From: Candidatus Bathyarchaeota archaeon
GTDB lineage: Archaea > Thermoproteota > Bathyarchaeia > Bathyarchaeales > DTEX01
Direction of reading: 5' to 3'
DNA length: 6,367 bases
Assembly (NCBI GenBank): GCA_026414245.1
Contig: JAOAJJ010000001.1
Coordinates: forward strand, 20,151-26,517
The position numbers and the translations under genes are program-made. The notes under the pieces were generated by a model that was given only the letters and a program-made list of their open reading frames with translations, did not search any database and had not been told where the DNA came from. This document shows, in pieces, positions 5,315-6,367 of the stretch; the first letter of the stretch is position 1, and every line of letters begins with the position of its first letter.

Positions 5315-6367
5315 ATGAATGGAGAAAAGCGTTTAGCAGAAGCCTACTGCATTAAAGTCCATAGAAGCTTGGGGGATAAAGCGATAAGAACGCTGGTTAA
5401 ACTCAACCTCCTAAACAAAGATTTGAGAGTGATTAATCTTGGGGAGCATCTACTTGTGCCGCTTAAAGAAAAGCTGTCGGAAGAGCAATCCGCTATCATC
5501 CGTAAGGAGATCGGGGAATTTGAGATCTTAATCTCGAATTTTCTGAGGCGCGAAAAACAATTCAAAAGTTTAATCGATTTCTTGGAGGATAAGTTGCCGC
5601 CGCACCTTTTAGCTAGTCTTCCAAGATCGATAGATTTTATAGGCGACGTGGCTATTTTAGAGATCCCTGCTGAATTAGAAGACCATAAGCATCTGATTGG
5701 AGAAGCAGTGTTAAAAGTGTTTAAGCGCGCAAAATCTGTTCTCGCCAAGTCTAGCGCTGTTAAGGGAGACTATCGCATCAGGGAATATGAGCTGATAGCT
5801 GGCTCAGCGGATACGGAGACCGTGCATAAGGAGCATGGGTGCAGATATTTTCTTGATCCGAGAAAAGTTTACTTCTCACCTAGATTATCCTACGAGCATT
5901 ATAGAGTTGCCTCCCAAGTCTCTGAAGGTGAAACAGTTATAGATATGTTTGCCGGAGTTGGACCATTCTCAATTTTAATAGCGAAAAATCGAGAAAAAGT
6001 TAAGGTTTATTCGATTGATATAAACCCGGACGCCGTAGAGTACCTTAAAAGAAACATTTACGTGAATAATGTTTACGGAAAAGTTATCCCTTTTCTCGGA
6101 GATGTGAGAGAGATAATAGAGGGTAATCTTCGCGGGGTGGCAGACCGCGTCATAATGGATCTCCCGGAGAAAGCGATAGAGTATGTTGATGCGGCGTGTA
6201 TGGCGCTTAAGCCCTCAGGAGGCATTATCCACTATTATGAGATTGCGGGTGGGGCGGATGTTATGGAGGGTGTGAAGAGAAGGCTTATTGATGCTATAGA
6301 GGAGTCTGGGAGAATCGTGGAGACGCTGCTCTCCGAGAGAATCGTGAAGGAGGTTGCGCCGTATAGG
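5315..6367 (+). CDS. trm5: tRNA (guanine-37-N1) methyltransferase Trm5, 3' end missing
   Basis: Methylates N1 of G37 next to the anticodon using S-adenosylmethionine; m1G37 prevents frameshifting and in tRNA-Phe starts wyosine synthesis. The 351 visible codons run open to the right edge; homologues end about 10-15 residues later. Domain order is as in the family: the small D1 tRNA-elbow domain (about 8-50, CIKVHRSLGDKAIRTL), a helical insert, D2 (about 100-165, SIDFIGDVAILEIP), then the Rossmann-fold methyltransferase. FSPRL (187-191) carries the conserved Arg190; IDMFAGVGPFS (209-219) is the AdoMet loop; Asp235 in SIDINP binds the ribose/methionine region. The motif usually written NLP is DLP here (282-284). 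An intact D1 argues for the Trm5a-like or full-length type, but the subtype is uncertain. The ATG at 5315 has no clear ribosome site; TAA of the kinase is followed at once by ATGTCGATATGA, whose stop overlaps this start, so coupled translation is likely. Confidence 0.95.
   Translation, partial: MNGEKRLAEAYCIKVHRSLGDKAIRTLVKLNLLNKDLRVINLGEHLLVPLKEKLSEEQSAIIRKEIGEFEILISNFLRREKQFKSLIDFLEDKLPPHLLASLPRSIDFIGDVAILEIPAELEDHKHLIGEAVLKVFKRAKSVLAKSSAVKGDYRIREYELIAGSADTETVHKEHGCRYFLDPRKVYFSPRLSYEHYRVASQVSEGETVIDMFAGVGPFSILIAKNREKVKVYSIDINPDAVEYLKRNIYVNNVYGKVIPFLGDVREIIEGNLRGVADRVIMDLPEKAIEYVDAACMALKPSGGIIHYYEIAGGADVMEGVKRRLIDAIEESGRIVETLLSERIVKEVAPYR

Noticed and set aside
5344..5748. 134-codon ORF on the minus strand
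   Set aside because: It lies wholly antisense to Trm5, whose motifs are unmistakable on the plus strand; the reverse product is Ser/Leu-rich with no recognisable feature.
1..6367. CRISPR array, defence island or prophage genes
   Set aside because: No regularly spaced repeats, Cas, nuclease, integrase or phage structural motifs are visible; all genes are metabolic or tRNA-related.

Overview
The window looks like a piece of an archaeal genome, probably from a metagenome assembly. Three things point to Archaea: a tRNA-Val gene with an intron at the canonical archaeal 37/38 position, TATA-box-like promoters at about -26 to -30, and a Trm5-type tRNA(guanine-37) methyltransferase of the archaeal/eukaryal class. 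The style of the genes (UroD-like, DegT and Gfo/Idh/MocA proteins plus a PfkB kinase) resembles uncultured Thermoproteota such as Bathyarchaeia, but the lineage cannot be settled from this sequence. The first 19 bases are a sequencing-library transposon end, not genome, and both ends of the window cut a gene.

Layout: the left part is on the minus strand. A Gfo/Idh/MocA dehydrogenase (20-497) loses its C-terminal half at the left edge. A 383-bp non-coding stretch (498-880) holds a perfect 12-bp palindrome and four copies of a 7-mer. Next come tRNA-Val(CAC) with a 26-nt intron (881-983) and its own TATA box, and then a two-gene unit, DegT-family aminotransferase (2227-3480) followed by a UroD-like protein (1242-2204). 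From a 107-bp divergent promoter region the right part runs on the plus strand as a tight cluster: cyclase-family metal hydrolase (3588-4247), PfkB sugar kinase (4278-5306) and Trm5 (5315 to the right edge, missing only the last few residues).

The most notable observation is that the UroD-like gene has an in-frame TAA at 1242-1244. The same frame continues for 31 more codons that encode the conserved C-terminal end of the family (ILAPCHNIQPITP...) and closes with TAG at 1146-1148. The TAA stands where a Tyr is expected. The gene is either a very recent nonsense allele, an assembly error, or a case of readthrough.

As a working idea, the dehydrogenase, the aminotransferase (with DACQ and FSFQ signatures reminiscent of scyllo-inosose aminotransferases) and the sugar kinase could process a keto-sugar or cyclitol. 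This is inference; no substrate can be read from the sequence. Trm5 is a housekeeping tRNA-modification gene that appears to share a transcript with the kinase.
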